Below are positions 51,707 to 61,075 of a stretch of DNA of 64,000 nucleotides, in pieces. The notes beneath the pieces are model-generated. The model ran no database searches. It saw only the letters and a list, made by a program, of their open reading frames with translations, and was not told the origin of the DNA. The stretch's first letter is position 1. Each line of letters begins with the position of its first letter. The position numbers were made by a program, and so were the translations under genes. Origin of the DNA: Rhizobium sp. Root708 (GTDB lineage: Bacteria > Pseudomonadota > Alphaproteobacteria > Rhizobiales > Rhizobiaceae); the NCBI RefSeq assembly GCF_001429725.1, contig NZ_LMHV01000041.1, positions 62,001 to 126,000 on the forward strand. Direction: 5' to 3'.

Positions 51707-52894
51707 ATGCAGCATACCCGCGAGATCTTCGACTGGGCCGATCCGTTCCGGCTTGTGGAGCAGTTGACCGACGAAGAGCGCATGGTGCAGGAAACCGCCC
51801 ACGCCTATGCCCAGGACAAGCTGGTGCCCCGCGTCCTCGAAGCCTTCCGTCATGAAAAGACCGATCCTGAGATTTTCCGCGAAATGGGCGAGCTTGGACT
51901 GCTTGGACCGACGATTGCCCCGGAATATGGCGGCGCCGGTCTCGGCTATGTCGCCTATGGCCTGATCGCCCGCGAGGTCGAGCGCGTCGACAGCGGCTAC
52001 CGCTCGATGATGAGCGTACAGTCCTCCCTCGTCATGGTGCCGATCGATGCCTTCGGCTCCGAGGCGCAGAAGCAGAAATACCTGCCGAAACTTGCGACCG
52101 GCGAATGGATCGGCTGCTTCGGCCTGACCGAACCGAACCACGGTTCGGATCCAGGTTCGATGGTGACGCGGGCACGGAAGGTCGATGGCGGCTACAGCCT
52201 CTCCGGCGCCAAGACCTGGATCTCCAATGCCCCGATCGCCGATGTCTTCGTCGTCTGGGCTAAGACCGAGGACGGCGTTATCCGCGGCTTCATCCTGGAG
52301 AAGGGTTGGAAGGGCCTGTCGGCGCCGGCGATCCATGGCAAGGTCGGCCTGCGCGCCTCGATCACCGGTGAGGTGGTCATGGACGAGGTCTTCGTGCCGG
52401 AAGAGAACCTTTTGCCTGATGTCACCGGTCTCAAGGGACCGTTTACCTGCCTCAACTCGGCCCGCTTCGGTATTGCCTGGGGAGCGCTGGGCGCTGCCGA
52501 AGACTGCTATGCCAAGGCCCGCCAATATGTGCTCGACCGCAAGCAGTTCGGCCGTCCGCTGGCGGCCAACCAGCTGGTCCAGAAGAAGCTTGCGGACATG
52601 ATCACCGAAATCTCGCTCGGCCTGCAGGGCTGCCTCCGGCTCGGCCGCATGAAGGAAGACGGGCATCCGCCGGTCGAGCTGACCTCGATCGTCAAGCGCA
52701 ATTCCTGCGGCAAGGCCCTCGATATCGCCAGGCTTGCCCGCGACATGCTCGGCGGCAACGGCATTTCCGACGAATTCGGCATCGCCCGCCATCTCGTCAA
52801 CCTCGAGGTGGTCAACACCTATGAGGGGACGCATGACGTTCACGCGTTGATCCTCGGCCGCGCCGTTACCGGCATTGCCGCCTTTGCCAACTGA
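51707..52894 (+). CDS. gcdH: Glutaryl-CoA dehydrogenase (acyl-CoA dehydrogenase family)
   Basis: A 395-residue flavoprotein that oxidises and decarboxylates glutaryl-CoA to crotonyl-CoA in lysine and tryptophan catabolism. Seen: [20 protein letters not shown] (acyl-CoA dehydrogenase signature 1 with the GCDH-type NHGSDPG), [18 protein letters not shown], a substrate-site arginine in the N-terminal third, and the catalytic glutamate in [19 protein letters not shown]. The ATG at 51707 with GAGGAGG is the start; the upstream in-frame extension is non-homologous. Confidence 0.94.
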   Translation: MQHTREIFDWADPFRLVEQLTDEERMVQETAHAYAQDKLVPRVLEAFRHEKTDPEIFREMGELGLLGPTIAPEYGGAGLGYVAYGLIAREVERVDSGYRSMMSVQSSLVMVPIDAFGSEAQKQKYLPKLATGEWIGCFGLTEPNHGSDPGSMVTRARKVDGGYSLSGAKTWISNAPIADVFVVWAKTEDGVIRGFILEKGWKGLSAPAIHGKVGLRASITGEVVMDEVFVPEENLLPDVTGLKGPFTCLNSARFGIAWGALGAAEDCYAKARQYVLDRKQFGRPLAANQLVQKKLADMITEISLGLQGCLRLGRMKEDGHPPVELTSIVKRNSCGKALDIARLARDMLGGNGISDEFGIARHLVNLEVVNTYEGTHDVHALILGRAVTGIAAFAN

Positions 52895-53215
52895 ACCAAG
52901 GCGATGTGCTCGGCGATGGGACCTGAGAGCTGCCGATCCGCTAGAGAACTCGGAACCTAAATGCGTTTCCCGCGTTTGATATCCGATGTTCAATATCGTC
53001 TTCCTTTACAACCCCGCCAGAGCGCGGGGTTTTTTCTTAGGCGGCGCCCGTTCCTTCGGTCATGTCTGCGAGCTAGACCGAACCGAGAGCAGGACTTTTG
53101 TTACCTATTTTGCCACGGGGTTAACTGTAACGTACTTCCGCAGCGAGGAGCTTCAGCCGCATAGTCCATGGACAGGGTGATAAAGCGCGAAACGGCGCTT
53201 CGCGGGGGACGAACG
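52895..53215. other. gcdH-mltF intergenic region
   Basis: 321 bases holding the gcdH terminator at 53010-53036 and, after it, the promoter region for the transglycosylase gene. I see no further gene or repeat. Confidence 0.5.
53010..53036 (+). terminator. Rho-independent terminator downstream of gcdH
   Basis: Stem AACCCCGC/GCGGGGTT with a 6-base loop, followed by a run of Ts. It lies 115 bases after gcdH and ends the LysR-gcdH transcript. Confidence 0.9.
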
Positions 53216-54673
53216 ATGAAATCGCTTCAAAAGTGTTTGGTTCTGGCAGTTGCCTTTTCCTCGTCGTATCTCCTTGCGCCAGGCGCCTTCCCGAATACGG
53301 CAACTCCTGCGGCGAAGCCCGCCCTTATTGAACGACATCTCATCGACCTCGACGCGATGAAGCAGCGCCGCATCGTTCGTGTGCTCGTTCCCTTCAGCAA
53401 AACGATCTACTTCGTCGACAAGGGGCGCCAGTTTGGCACGGCGGTCGAGTTTGGCAGGGAGCTCGAAAAGGTCCTGAACAAAGACCGAAAGAAGCAGATC
53501 GATCAAGTCAACGTCATTTTCGTGCCGACGCCGCGAGACCAGCTGCTCACCGCGCTGAATGAGGGACTTGGCGATATCGTCATGGCCAACCTCACGATCA
53601 CGGACGAGCGGGCGAAGACCGTTGATTTCACCGATCCGCTCTATGCCGATGCGAAGGAAGTCCTGGTCGCATCGCCAGCCAGTCCAAGCGTGGCTGGCCT
53701 TGATGACCTCTCAGGCCAACACGTCGCTGTGCGCAAGTCGAGCAGCTATTACGAGCATCTTCTCGCCAGAAACCAGGAACTCGTCTCCAGCGGAAAGAAA
53801 GAGATCGTCATCGATTCGATGGACGAAAGCCTCGAAGACGAGGACCTGATGGAAATGGTCAATGCAGGCCTTTTTCCGTTCACGGTCGTCGACTCCTACA
53901 AGGCAGCGATCTGGGCGCATGTCTTTCCCGACTTGAGAGTGCGCGACGACGTCGTGGTGTCATCGGAAGGCAAGATCGCGTGGGCGATCCGCAAGAACAG
54001 CCCACTGCTGAAAACCGAACTCAATGCCTTCGTGGCAACCCATAAGGTCGGCACGACATTCGGCAACATCCTGCGTACGACCTTCTTCAAGCAGGACAAG
54101 ATCGTCAAGCGCGCCTACTCGCCCTCTGATGTGCAGCGGTTCCAGGCGCTGATCGAGATTTTTCGAAAGTATGGCGACACATATTCCTTTGATTATCTGA
54201 TGCTGATGGCACAAGGATATCAAGAATCGCAGCTCGACCAGTCGAGACGCTCGCCGAGGGGTGCTGTCGGCATCATGCAGATGCTGCCTTCGACCGCCAA
54301 GGACAAGGACATCGGCATCAACGGCATCGATAAGGATCCTGATCGGAACGTGGAGGCCGGCGCGAAGTACCTGCGTCACCTGATCAAAACATATATCGAC
54401 GATGAGAACCTCCAACCCAAGAATCGGCAACTCTTCGCTTTCGCTGCCTACAATGCGGGGCCTGGAAATCTTCGCAAATTCCGCGAGAAAGCGAAGACGA
54501 TGGGGCTCGATCCCGACGTCTGGTTTGGCAATGTCGAAAATGGCGCGGCAGCCATTGTCGGACGAGAGACCGTTCAATACGTCAGCAATATCTACAAGTA
54601 CTACGTCGCCTACTCACTACTCGTGGAGCGCATGGACGAGCGTAAGCGGACGGAACTACTGCAACAGAAATAA
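53216..54673 (+). CDS. MltF-like lytic transglycosylase with solute-binding domain
   Basis: A 485-residue periplasmic enzyme. After a signal peptide (MKSLQKCLVLAVAFSSSYLL) comes a bacterial solute-binding domain of family 3 (about residues 50-290, RRIVRVLVPFSKTIYFVDKG and later FVPTPRDQLLTALNEGLGD). An SLT transglycosylase domain follows (about 310-460) with the catalytic glutamate in MLMAQGYQESQLDQSRRS, then GAVGIMQMLPSTAK and FAAYNAGPGNLRKFR. This order is that of MltF, where the first domain senses muropeptides and gates the second. The ATG at 53216 with GGGGGACG is preferred over 53168. It is a lone gene behind a terminator. Confidence 0.9.
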   Translation: MKSLQKCLVLAVAFSSSYLLAPGAFPNTATPAAKPALIERHLIDLDAMKQRRIVRVLVPFSKTIYFVDKGRQFGTAVEFGRELEKVLNKDRKKQIDQVNVIFVPTPRDQLLTALNEGLGDIVMANLTITDERAKTVDFTDPLYADAKEVLVASPASPSVAGLDDLSGQHVAVRKSSSYYEHLLARNQELVSSGKKEIVIDSMDESLEDEDLMEMVNAGLFPFTVVDSYKAAIWAHVFPDLRVRDDVVVSSEGKIAWAIRKNSPLLKTELNAFVATHKVGTTFGNILRTTFFKQDKIVKRAYSPSDVQRFQALIEIFRKYGDTYSFDYLMLMAQGYQESQLDQSRRSPRGAVGIMQMLPSTAKDKDIGINGIDKDPDRNVEAGAKYLRHLIKTYIDDENLQPKNRQLFAFAAYNAGPGNLRKFREKAKTMGLDPDVWFGNVENGAAAIVGRETVQYVSNIYKYYVAYSLLVERMDERKRTELLQQK

Positions 54674-54813
54674 CCGCATGCTTGACGATCGTCGGTGGGT
54701 CACCGCCATTGCCAATTGCGTCAAGTAGACCATCGCGCAAATTGAAACCTGCGCAACAATATGCAAGCCTCCCGTGACCGCGATTGAATTGCACGCGGCA
54801 TGGGGGATTGCAC

Positions 54814-55272
54814 ATGCTTTTGTTTCTTGCATTTCTGATTGGAATTATCGCAGGGCTCCGAGCCATGATGGCGCCGGCCGCCGTTGCCTGGGGCGCTGCT
54901 CTCGGTTGGTTTGACGTTTCGCAGACACCGCTTGCCTTCATGGGATATCGCTGGACTCCGTGGGTGTTCAGCCTGCTCGCCGTCGTCGAGTTGATCACCG
55001 ACCAGCTGCCCTCGACACCATCTCGCAAGGTCCCGATGCAGTTTGCCGCCCGCCTGATCATGGGCGCGCTGACGGGCGCCACCATCGGCGCCTCCGGTGG
55101 TTCGCTCGTCGGCGGGCTGGTTGCGGGCGTGGTCGGCGCCGCGGTTGGCACACTTGGCGGAGCGGCCGCGCGCGGCAGGCTCGCCGCCGCCTTCGGCAGG
55201 GATACACCGGCCGCCCTGATCGAGGATGCGGTTGCGATCATCGGCGCGCTCATCATCGTGGGAGCAGTGTGA
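54814..55272 (+). CDS. DUF4126-family membrane protein
   Basis: A 152-residue inner-membrane protein with four hydrophobic helices: LLFLAFLIGIIAGLRAMMA, WTPWVFSLLAVVELITDQL, a Gly/Ala-rich repeat-like stretch (ALTGATIGASGGSLVGGLVA, then GVVGAAVGTLGG) and ALIEDAVAIIGALIIVGAV. The opening G-I-x-A-G-L-R-A-M-x-A-P-A is the DUF4126 signature. Its stop overlaps the start of the next gene by one base, so it is translationally coupled to the mercuric-reductase-like enzyme; a joint redox role is conceivable. The ATG at 54814 has GGGGGA. Confidence 0.85.
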   Translation: MLLFLAFLIGIIAGLRAMMAPAAVAWGAALGWFDVSQTPLAFMGYRWTPWVFSLLAVVELITDQLPSTPSRKVPMQFAARLIMGALTGATIGASGGSLVGGLVAGVVGAAVGTLGGAAARGRLAAAFGRDTPAALIEDAVAIIGALIIVGAV

Positions 55273-56639
55273 TGCCAAGTTTCGACGCCATCGTCATCGG
55301 GGCCGGCCAGTCCGGTCCCTTCCTCGCCGCCCGCATGGTCGCGAAGGGCATGAAGGTGGCGTTGATCGAGCGCAAGTTCCTCGGCGGCACCTGCGTCAAC
55401 GCCGGCTGTATGCCGACGAAGACGCTGGTCGCCAGCGCTCGCGCCGCCCATGTGGCGCGACGCGCCGCCGACTACGGCGTGCTGATCCCGGGCGCCATCG
55501 GCATCGACATGACGGTGGTGCGCAAGCGCGCCGAAACCGTGACGATGAATGCCCGCAACGGCTTGATCGACTGGTTTGCCGGCATGGAAGGCATGACCGT
55601 CATCTACGGCCACGCCCGCTTCGACGACGCTCATACGGTGAGCGTCAATGGCGAGACACTGACCGCTCCGAAGATCTTCCTGAATGTCGGCGCGCGGCCG
55701 ACCATTCCCGATATGCCGGGGATCGGCGATATAGACTATCTGACGAGCACATCGATCATCCATCTCGACCAGCTTCCGAGGCATCTTGCGGTCATCGGCG
55801 GCAGCTATATCGGGCTGGAGTTCGCGCAGATGTATCGCCGCTTCGGTGCCGAGGTGACGGTGATCGAGCGAGGCGCGAAGCTCGCGTCGCGCGAGGACGC
55901 CGACATCTCCGATGCGATCGCCGATATCCTGCGCTCGGAAGGCATTGCCGTCCACACCGATGCCGATGGCATCGGCTTCTCGAAGACGGCAGACGGGGTC
56001 GAGGTCAGTATCGGCAATGGCCAGCCGGCAATCAAGGCAAGCCACGTGCTTGTCGCCACCGGGCGCACGCCGAACACCGGCGACCTCGGGCTCGACAAGG
56101 CCGGCGTCATCACCGACAAGCGCGGCTACATCACCGTCGACGACAAGCTTGCCACCAATGTCGAGGGCATCTGGGCGCTCGGCGATTGCAACGGCCGGGG
56201 CGCCTTTACCCATACATCCTACAACGACTTCGAGATTGCTGCCGCCAACCTGCTCGATGGCGAGGATCGCAAGCTCAGTGACCGCATCCTCGCCTATGCG
56301 CTCTATATCGATCCGCCGCTCGGCCGCGTCGGGATGAGCGAGAAGGAAGCGCGGGCCACCGGCCGCAAGATCATGATCTCCACCCGCCCGATGAGCCGAG
56401 TCGGCCGCGCCAACGAGCGCGCCGAAACCAAGGGCTTCATGAAGGTGATCGCCGATGCCGACACGCAGCAAATCCTGGGTGCCGCCATTCTCGGCATCGA
56501 GGGCGACGAGGCGATCCACGGTTTCATCGACGCCATGAATGCCAAGGCCCCCTATCCCGTGCTCAAATGGGCGGTGCCGATTCATCCGACCGTGTCCGAG
56601 CTGATCCCGACGCTGCTTGGGGATTTGAAGCCGGTGTAG
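55272..56639 (+). CDS. Mercuric-reductase/dihydrolipoamide-dehydrogenase-like FAD oxidoreductase
   Basis: A 455-residue class I pyridine-nucleotide disulfide oxidoreductase. The FAD motif VIGAGQSGPFLAARMVAKG (glutamine for the usual glycine), the redox disulfide in GGTCVNAGCMPTKTLVASAR, the NAD(P)H motif VIGGSYIGLEFAQMYRRFG, FAD motif IWALGDCNGRGAF and the dimer-interface HPTVSELIPTLLG catalytic His-x4-Glu are all present. There is no N-terminal heavy-metal domain and no C-terminal cysteine pair, so it is not a true mercuric reductase; the substrate is unknown. The start overlaps the DUF4126 stop. Confidence 0.9.
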   Translation: MPSFDAIVIGAGQSGPFLAARMVAKGMKVALIERKFLGGTCVNAGCMPTKTLVASARAAHVARRAADYGVLIPGAIGIDMTVVRKRAETVTMNARNGLIDWFAGMEGMTVIYGHARFDDAHTVSVNGETLTAPKIFLNVGARPTIPDMPGIGDIDYLTSTSIIHLDQLPRHLAVIGGSYIGLEFAQMYRRFGAEVTVIERGAKLASREDADISDAIADILRSEGIAVHTDADGIGFSKTADGVEVSIGNGQPAIKASHVLVATGRTPNTGDLGLDKAGVITDKRGYITVDDKLATNVEGIWALGDCNGRGAFTHTSYNDFEIAAANLLDGEDRKLSDRILAYALYIDPPLGRVGMSEKEARATGRKIMISTRPMSRVGRANERAETKGFMKVIADADTQQILGAAILGIEGDEAIHGFIDAMNAKAPYPVLKWAVPIHPTVSELIPTLLGDLKPV

Positions 56640-57275
56640 TTGGTGATCAGCCCAAGTGCTTCCGTCATGCAGCGCTTGATCCGGCATTCAGTGGCGCCGC
56701 GTCTGCGGCCCGTATCGGTCCTTCGCGCTCAAGGGCTTGAGCACACTCGACCCCGGATCAAGTCCGGGGTGACGGAGGAGAGGCGATGGCGGGAATGACA
56801 ACACATGGTTTCGCCCTCACGCGATCCTTGCGGCCCGTGGCTTGATCCTGCACTTCACTCGGACGGGGCGCTGGAAATTGCCTCGCTGGAGTAAAAACAA
56901 TATGGCGCTTCCCAGCGCCCCGTTCAGCGGTTTATGCCCGCAACTTGGGTCCCTCTGCCGCCTTGCCCGAGGAAGCTTTCGCCTCCCCGGGGGCCATGTG
57001 TGCCACACAGGCACGTCCGGGGCTCAACTCGACGCCGCATTCGCGCGGGCGCCGCCGTCCCCGGAGGGAGACCATTTTCTGCGGACCCGGTGTGTGAGGT
57101 TTTGCGTCCTACCCCCACACCCCGCGCCGGTCCCGCCTCGCCGCAACGCCTTGCGGTGTATCCGCGACGGGATGGCTCATTATCGTAGTCATTGGTGCCG
57201 CGTGGACGTAAGCCGGTCTAACTCCTTGATGATATTGGAGGAGGCGTGTGCCCTTGTCCCCCTGTCGGCGGGTGC
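56640..57275. other. Long GC-rich intergenic region with palindromes
   Basis: 636 bases with no supported gene. It contains the short palindromic repeat at 56751-56769, a palindrome GGCGCT-TCCC-AGCGCC at 56904-56919, and a larger imperfect hairpin around 56980-57020 with a TGTGTG/CACACA core inside CCCCGGG/TCCGGGG arms. Its structured character could reflect a non-coding RNA or a degenerate intergenic mosaic element. I could not match it to RNase P, tmRNA, SRP or 6S RNA by eye. Confidence 0.5.
56751..56769. repeat. REP-like palindrome
   Basis: CCCCGGA-TCAAG-TCCGGGG followed by TGACGGAGG. This is the short palindromic unit seen scattered in intergenic regions of many alphaproteobacterial chromosomes. 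Only one copy is visible in this window. Confidence 0.65.
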
Positions 57276-58460
57276 TCAGTCGGAGCTTACGGCAGGAAAA
57301 TCGCCGTCGAGCGTCGCCAATATCTTGTAGGCCGCCTTTACGCGCTCGCTGTTCGGATAGTTCTTGTTTGCTAAGAGGACAATGCCGATGCTCTTCGACG
57401 GCACGAAGGCGACGTAAGCACCGAAGCCGTTGGTCGAACCGGTCTTGTTGAGAAGCACATCTTTGCGCGGCGGCCGTGGCGGCGACAGCTTCTCGAGCTC
57501 GTTGGCCTTGAGGGTCATGTCGGCCGAGTTGCCCGCCAAAAGCTGGTCGAGGGTCGTCGGGTAATCATACATTTCCCAACCGAGGCCCTGGGTCATGCCG
57601 CCGACCTTGTAATAGCCCGTATGAGTCGCGGCGATCGCGGCTTGCATGGTCTTGTCGAGATCGGCGCCATCCATGTTGGCTTCGACGAAACGGAGCATGT
57701 CATTCGCCGACATCTTCACGCCATAGGCTTCGGAATCCAGGACGCCGGGGGACACACGGATGGCCTTGCCGGTCTTCGAATAGCCATAGGCGTAGTTCCC
57801 ATCCTCAATCTTCGGAACCGAAATGAAGGTATGGCTGAGGCCGAGCGCAGGAAAGAGCTTTTGCTGCATCAGGTCGTCGAAGGGCCAACCCATCGCCTTT
57901 GCCGCCGCGTAGCCGAACAAGCCGATGCTCGGATTGGAATAGACGCGCCGGGTTCCGGGCGCATAGGCCGGCTTCCAGTTCCTGTAGTAGCCAACCATCG
58001 CCTTGTGGTCGGTGACGTCATCGGGGAACTGCAGCGGCAGCCCACCGGCCGTATAGGTGCCGAGGTCGAGCATGGTCGTTTCGGTAAGGCGGCTGCCGGC
58101 GAGTTCCGGAAGGTATTTGGCCGGGCTGTCGGCGAACGAGAGATCGCCGCTCGCGTGAGCGTAGCCTGCAAGGGTCGCGGTGAAGGTCTTGCTGACCGAG
58201 CCGATCTCAAACAGTGTCGCGTCCGTCACACTCCGTCGGCCGGCCTTCGATGCCACGCCATAATTGTAGATGTATCGCTTTCCTCCCACCGTGACGGCAA
58301 TTGCCATACCGGGGATGTTGTTCTTCGCCATCAGCGGGACGGCCACCGCGTCAACGACGCGAGCGAGTTCGTTCTGGCGGTCGGTCGCCTGCGCACCAGA
58401 TCCAATAAAAACTGAAGCGGCGGCGAGAATAGCAAATGTGGATTGCGGAATATTTCTCAT
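57276..58460 (-). CDS. ampC: Class C beta-lactamase (AmpC type)
   Basis: A 394-residue secreted serine beta-lactamase. The signal peptide (MRNIPQSTFAILAAASVFIG) is cleaved near AQA. The active-site serine lies in FEIGSVSKTFTATL (SxxK), the tyrosine in RRVYSNPSIG (YxN) and the KTG triad in LLNKTGSTNGFG. The order and length match class C enzymes. The ATG at 58460 begins the signal peptide; the frame is open to 58706 without homology. It is divergent from the LysR gene, as is usual for ampC-ampR. Confidence 0.95.
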   Translation of the reverse strand: MRNIPQSTFAILAAASVFIGSGAQATDRQNELARVVDAVAVPLMAKNNIPGMAIAVTVGGKRYIYNYGVASKAGRRSVTDATLFEIGSVSKTFTATLAGYAHASGDLSFADSPAKYLPELAGSRLTETTMLDLGTYTAGGLPLQFPDDVTDHKAMVGYYRNWKPAYAPGTRRVYSNPSIGLFGYAAAKAMGWPFDDLMQQKLFPALGLSHTFISVPKIEDGNYAYGYSKTGKAIRVSPGVLDSEAYGVKMSANDMLRFVEANMDGADLDKTMQAAIAATHTGYYKVGGMTQGLGWEMYDYPTTLDQLLAGNSADMTLKANELEKLSPPRPPRKDVLLNKTGSTNGFGAYVAFVPSKSIGIVLLANKNYPNSERVKAAYKILATLDGDFPAVSSD

Positions 58461-58675
58461 AACAGATACGGAGCCTCGGGGTTCGTGGAATTGCCGCGCG
58501 CTGGTCGCCGCGACAGGACGTCCGGTGCAAAATGCCTTGAGACACCGAGCAAACCGGCATTGTCGATTATCGTCGGAGAAGTGGATTGGCTCGGGCGGGG
58601 TTTGTATACGGGACCTGTACCGCTGTCTCAAACGACGATATCTAGCGTGAGGCATTAGAAAAATTGGGGGTTGGC

Positions 58676-59560
58676 ATGGTTCGTCCGCATCTGCCGCTGA
58701 ACGCACTCAGAGCGTTTGAAGCATCCGCCCGGCACCTCAGCTTCACCAAAGCCGCGATCGAGCTCTGCGTCACGCAGGCCGCCGTCAGCCATCAGGTCAA
58801 GAGCCTGGAAACGCGGCTGAACGTGACCTTATTCGAGCGACTGCCACGCGGATTGATGCTGACCAGCGAAGGCGAGACGCTGCTGCCGGCGCTCCGCGAT
58901 GCCTTCGACCGGATCGCCGGTACACTGGAGCAGTTCGAGGGCGGGCACTACCGCGAAGTGCTGCGCGTCGGCGCCGTCGGGACCTTTGCGGTCGGCTGGC
59001 TGTTGCCCAGGCTGCGGGCCTTTCAGGCTCAGCACCCGTTCATCGACTTGCGGCTCTCGACCAACAACAACCGGGTCGACATTGCCGCCGAGGGTCTGGA
59101 TTATGCGGTCCGCTTCGGTTCTGGCGCATGGCACGGCATCGAGGCCTTGCGGCTGCTGGAGGCGCCGCTGTCGCCGCTCTGCGTGCCCGAGATCGCGACG
59201 CAATTGAATTCGCCGGCCGACCTGCTGAAGCAGACGTTACTGCGCTCGTACCGCGCGGATGAGTGGTCGCAGTGGTTCGCGGCTGCCGGGCTGGAGGCGA
59301 GCCTGCCACCGTTTAAGAACATCGTCTTCGATTCATCACTTGCCATGATGGAAGCCGCGCTGCAGGGCGCGGGCGTTGCCTTGGCGCCGCCGCTGATGTT
59401 CTCCCGGCATCTGCTTGCCGAGGCAATCCGCCAGCCCTTCGACATCACCGTCACCATGGGGAGCTACTGGCTGACCCGCCTGCAGTCCCGGCCGGAGACG
59501 CCGGCGATGACGGCCTTCCGTCTTTGGCTCAGCGAGGCGGCGGCTACACCCGCCGTCTGA
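58676..59560 (+). CDS. ampR: LysR regulator AmpR
   Basis: A 294-residue LysR protein divergent from ampC. The HTH (LNALRAFEASARHLSFTKAA, then CVTQAAVSHQVKSLETRLNV) and the early ARHLSFTKAA are nearly diagnostic of AmpR. The effector domain starts LRVGAVGTFAVGWLLPRLRA and includes SLSTNNNRVDIA-like RLSTNNNRVDIAAEGLDYAV. AmpR senses muropeptides and induces ampC when the cell wall is damaged by beta-lactams. The ATG at 58676 with GGGGG is preferred over the TTG at 58664. The 215-base gap holds both promoters. Confidence 0.92.
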   Translation: MVRPHLPLNALRAFEASARHLSFTKAAIELCVTQAAVSHQVKSLETRLNVTLFERLPRGLMLTSEGETLLPALRDAFDRIAGTLEQFEGGHYREVLRVGAVGTFAVGWLLPRLRAFQAQHPFIDLRLSTNNNRVDIAAEGLDYAVRFGSGAWHGIEALRLLEAPLSPLCVPEIATQLNSPADLLKQTLLRSYRADEWSQWFAAAGLEASLPPFKNIVFDSSLAMMEAALQGAGVALAPPLMFSRHLLAEAIRQPFDITVTMGSYWLTRLQSRPETPAMTAFRLWLSEAAATPAV

Positions 59561-59646
59561 GCCTGATGCTCCATGCTGTGGACCTCGCGATGGCAACGGC
59601 GTAGGATGCCGCCAATGCTGAGGGGCTCTCCGAAGGACGCACGAAC

Positions 59647-60483
59647 GTGGCTATCTTCATGGACCGGCATGATCTTGCGGGTACATCCGCCGAAGACATA
59701 GCCGATGCGCATCGCAGGGATCTGGCTGTCGAGGATAGGTACGGGGTGAGGTTCCTGACCTATTGGTACGACCAGCGGCGCGGAACCGCATTCTGTCTGA
59801 TCGATGCGCCGGATGCCGAAATGGCCCAATGCGTGTATCGCGAAGCCCATGGCTTTATCGCGGGCGAAGTGGTCGAGGTGGCGCTGTCGGCGGTCGAGGC
59901 GTTTCTTGGGCGCATCAACGAGCCGGAACAAAAGGCGGGCGAGACCGGCGCTGAAAGGGATGCCGGTCACAGGGCCATCCTGTTTACCGACATTGTCGGT
60001 TCGACCGAGATGACCTCGCGGCTCGGCGACCGGATGGCTGCCGAACTCGTGAGGGCGCATGACGCCATCGTTCGCCGCTGCCTGGCGCAATGCGAGGGTC
60101 GGGAGGTCAAGCACACCGGTGACGGTATCATGGCTGCCTTCGCCTCCACGCACGCGGCTGTCGGCTGTGCGATGAGCATCCAGCGCGAATTCCGAATCTA
60201 CAACAGCGGCACGCCGGAACCCATCCATGTCAGGATCGGGCTCGATTGCGGTGAGCCGATCGAGGACAGCCGTGACCTCTTCGGCTCAACCGTGCAACTG
60301 GCCGCGCGCCTCTGCGCAGAGGCCGAAGTCGATCAGATTCTGGTTTCCGAAAACATCTTTCGCGAGCACGGGGCGGCGGACCTCTTCGCCAACGCGTCGC
60401 GACGGAATCTCAAGGGATTTGCGAAGCCGGTACTGGCATTCGAGTGCGAGTGGGCGGACTCCGAAGGGGCACGGCCGAACTGA
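59647..60483 (+). CDS. DUF4242-adenylate/guanylate cyclase fusion
   Basis: A 278-residue protein of two domains. Residues about 1-85 match DUF4242 (nickel-binding SCO4226-like; MDRHDLAGTSAEDIADAHRR, VRFLTYWYDQRRGTAFCLID, and the YREAHGFIAGEV end). Residues about 108-270 are a class III nucleotide cyclase: metal-binding aspartates in ILFTDIVGSTEMTSRLGD and HTGDGIMAAFAS, VRIGLDCGEPIEDSRDLFG and TVQLAARLCAEAEVDQILVS. The fusion suggests cyclic-nucleotide synthesis sensed by a ferredoxin-like metal or small-ligand domain. It starts with GTG at 59647. It lies 86 bases after ampR and just before a GNAT gene. Confidence 0.88.
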   Translation: MAIFMDRHDLAGTSAEDIADAHRRDLAVEDRYGVRFLTYWYDQRRGTAFCLIDAPDAEMAQCVYREAHGFIAGEVVEVALSAVEAFLGRINEPEQKAGETGAERDAGHRAILFTDIVGSTEMTSRLGDRMAAELVRAHDAIVRRCLAQCEGREVKHTGDGIMAAFASTHAAVGCAMSIQREFRIYNSGTPEPIHVRIGLDCGEPIEDSRDLFGSTVQLAARLCAEAEVDQILVSENIFREHGAADLFANASRRNLKGFAKPVLAFECEWADSEGARPN

Positions 60484-60522
60484 CGTCTTCAAGTCGCGGC
60501 AAATGCAACGAAGGGACTCGGA

Positions 60523-61026
60523 ATGATCTCGATCGCACCGGCGCGGAATGAAGAAGACTTCGACACCTGCGCCTCATTCTGCCGTGCGCTTGGCGAGTGG
60601 GACGTGGCTCAGGGCAAAGCCTTTGGCGTTCCGGCGGACCTGATCCTTGGCCTCTATCACGGCCAGACCGGTGGTAGCCTCGCCGAGAAATTCGGCTCGG
60701 CGGATGCGTTGATGCTCATCGCCAATTGGAACGGCACGGCCGCAGGCTGCATCGGGCTCACGGCCTTCGACACACAGGCGGGCGAGATTCACAAGTTCTA
60801 TGTCGATCCAGCCTTTCGCGGCCGACGCATCGGCCATGCCTTGATGGCAGCGGCGCTGGACGCGATCCGCGAGGCCGCACACCGAACGGTACTGGTGCAC
60901 ACGGCGATCTACATGACGCAGGCCGTCGCGTTGTATGAAGCCTTCGCCTTTCGACGCTGCGAGCCGTTCCGGACGGTTCCCGAAGACATCCGGCACACGG
61001 AAATCTTCCTGTCCCGCAGCATCTGA
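60523..61026 (+). CDS. GNAT-family N-acetyltransferase
   Basis: A 167-residue acetyltransferase. The acetyl-CoA-binding motif A is clear in KFYVDPAFRGRRIGHALMAA (R/Q-x-x-G-x-G/A), with strand AGCIGLTAFDTQAGEI before it and VALYEAFAFRRCEPF (motif B) after. The N-terminal part FDTCASFCRALGEWDV does not tell the substrate. The ATG at 60523 follows a GAAGGGACTCGG stretch. It is 39 bases downstream of the cyclase gene and could be co-transcribed. Confidence 0.88.
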   Translation: MISIAPARNEEDFDTCASFCRALGEWDVAQGKAFGVPADLILGLYHGQTGGSLAEKFGSADALMLIANWNGTAAGCIGLTAFDTQAGEIHKFYVDPAFRGRRIGHALMAAALDAIREAAHRTVLVHTAIYMTQAVALYEAFAFRRCEPFRTVPEDIRHTEIFLSRSI

Positions 61027-61075
61027 TCGGTTCGGCGGCTCTTCCAGAGCCGCCTCGCCTCCCATCGGCGTCGCG

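Noticed and set aside
54582-56687. Long minus-strand frame (about 700 codons) opposite the mercuric-reductase-like gene
   Set aside because: Shadow frame of a GC-rich gene: low-complexity His/Asp/Gly composition, no ribosome site, and the plus strand carries clear catalytic motifs.
56905-57210. RNase P RNA, tmRNA or 6S RNA in the long intergenic region
   Set aside because: I could not find the conserved core sequences of any of these on either strand.
56842-57330. Plus-strand 162-codon frame in the structured intergenic region
   Set aside because: Pro/Arg/Cys-rich composition typical of random GC-rich frames, overlaps the ampC 3' end, no ribosome site.
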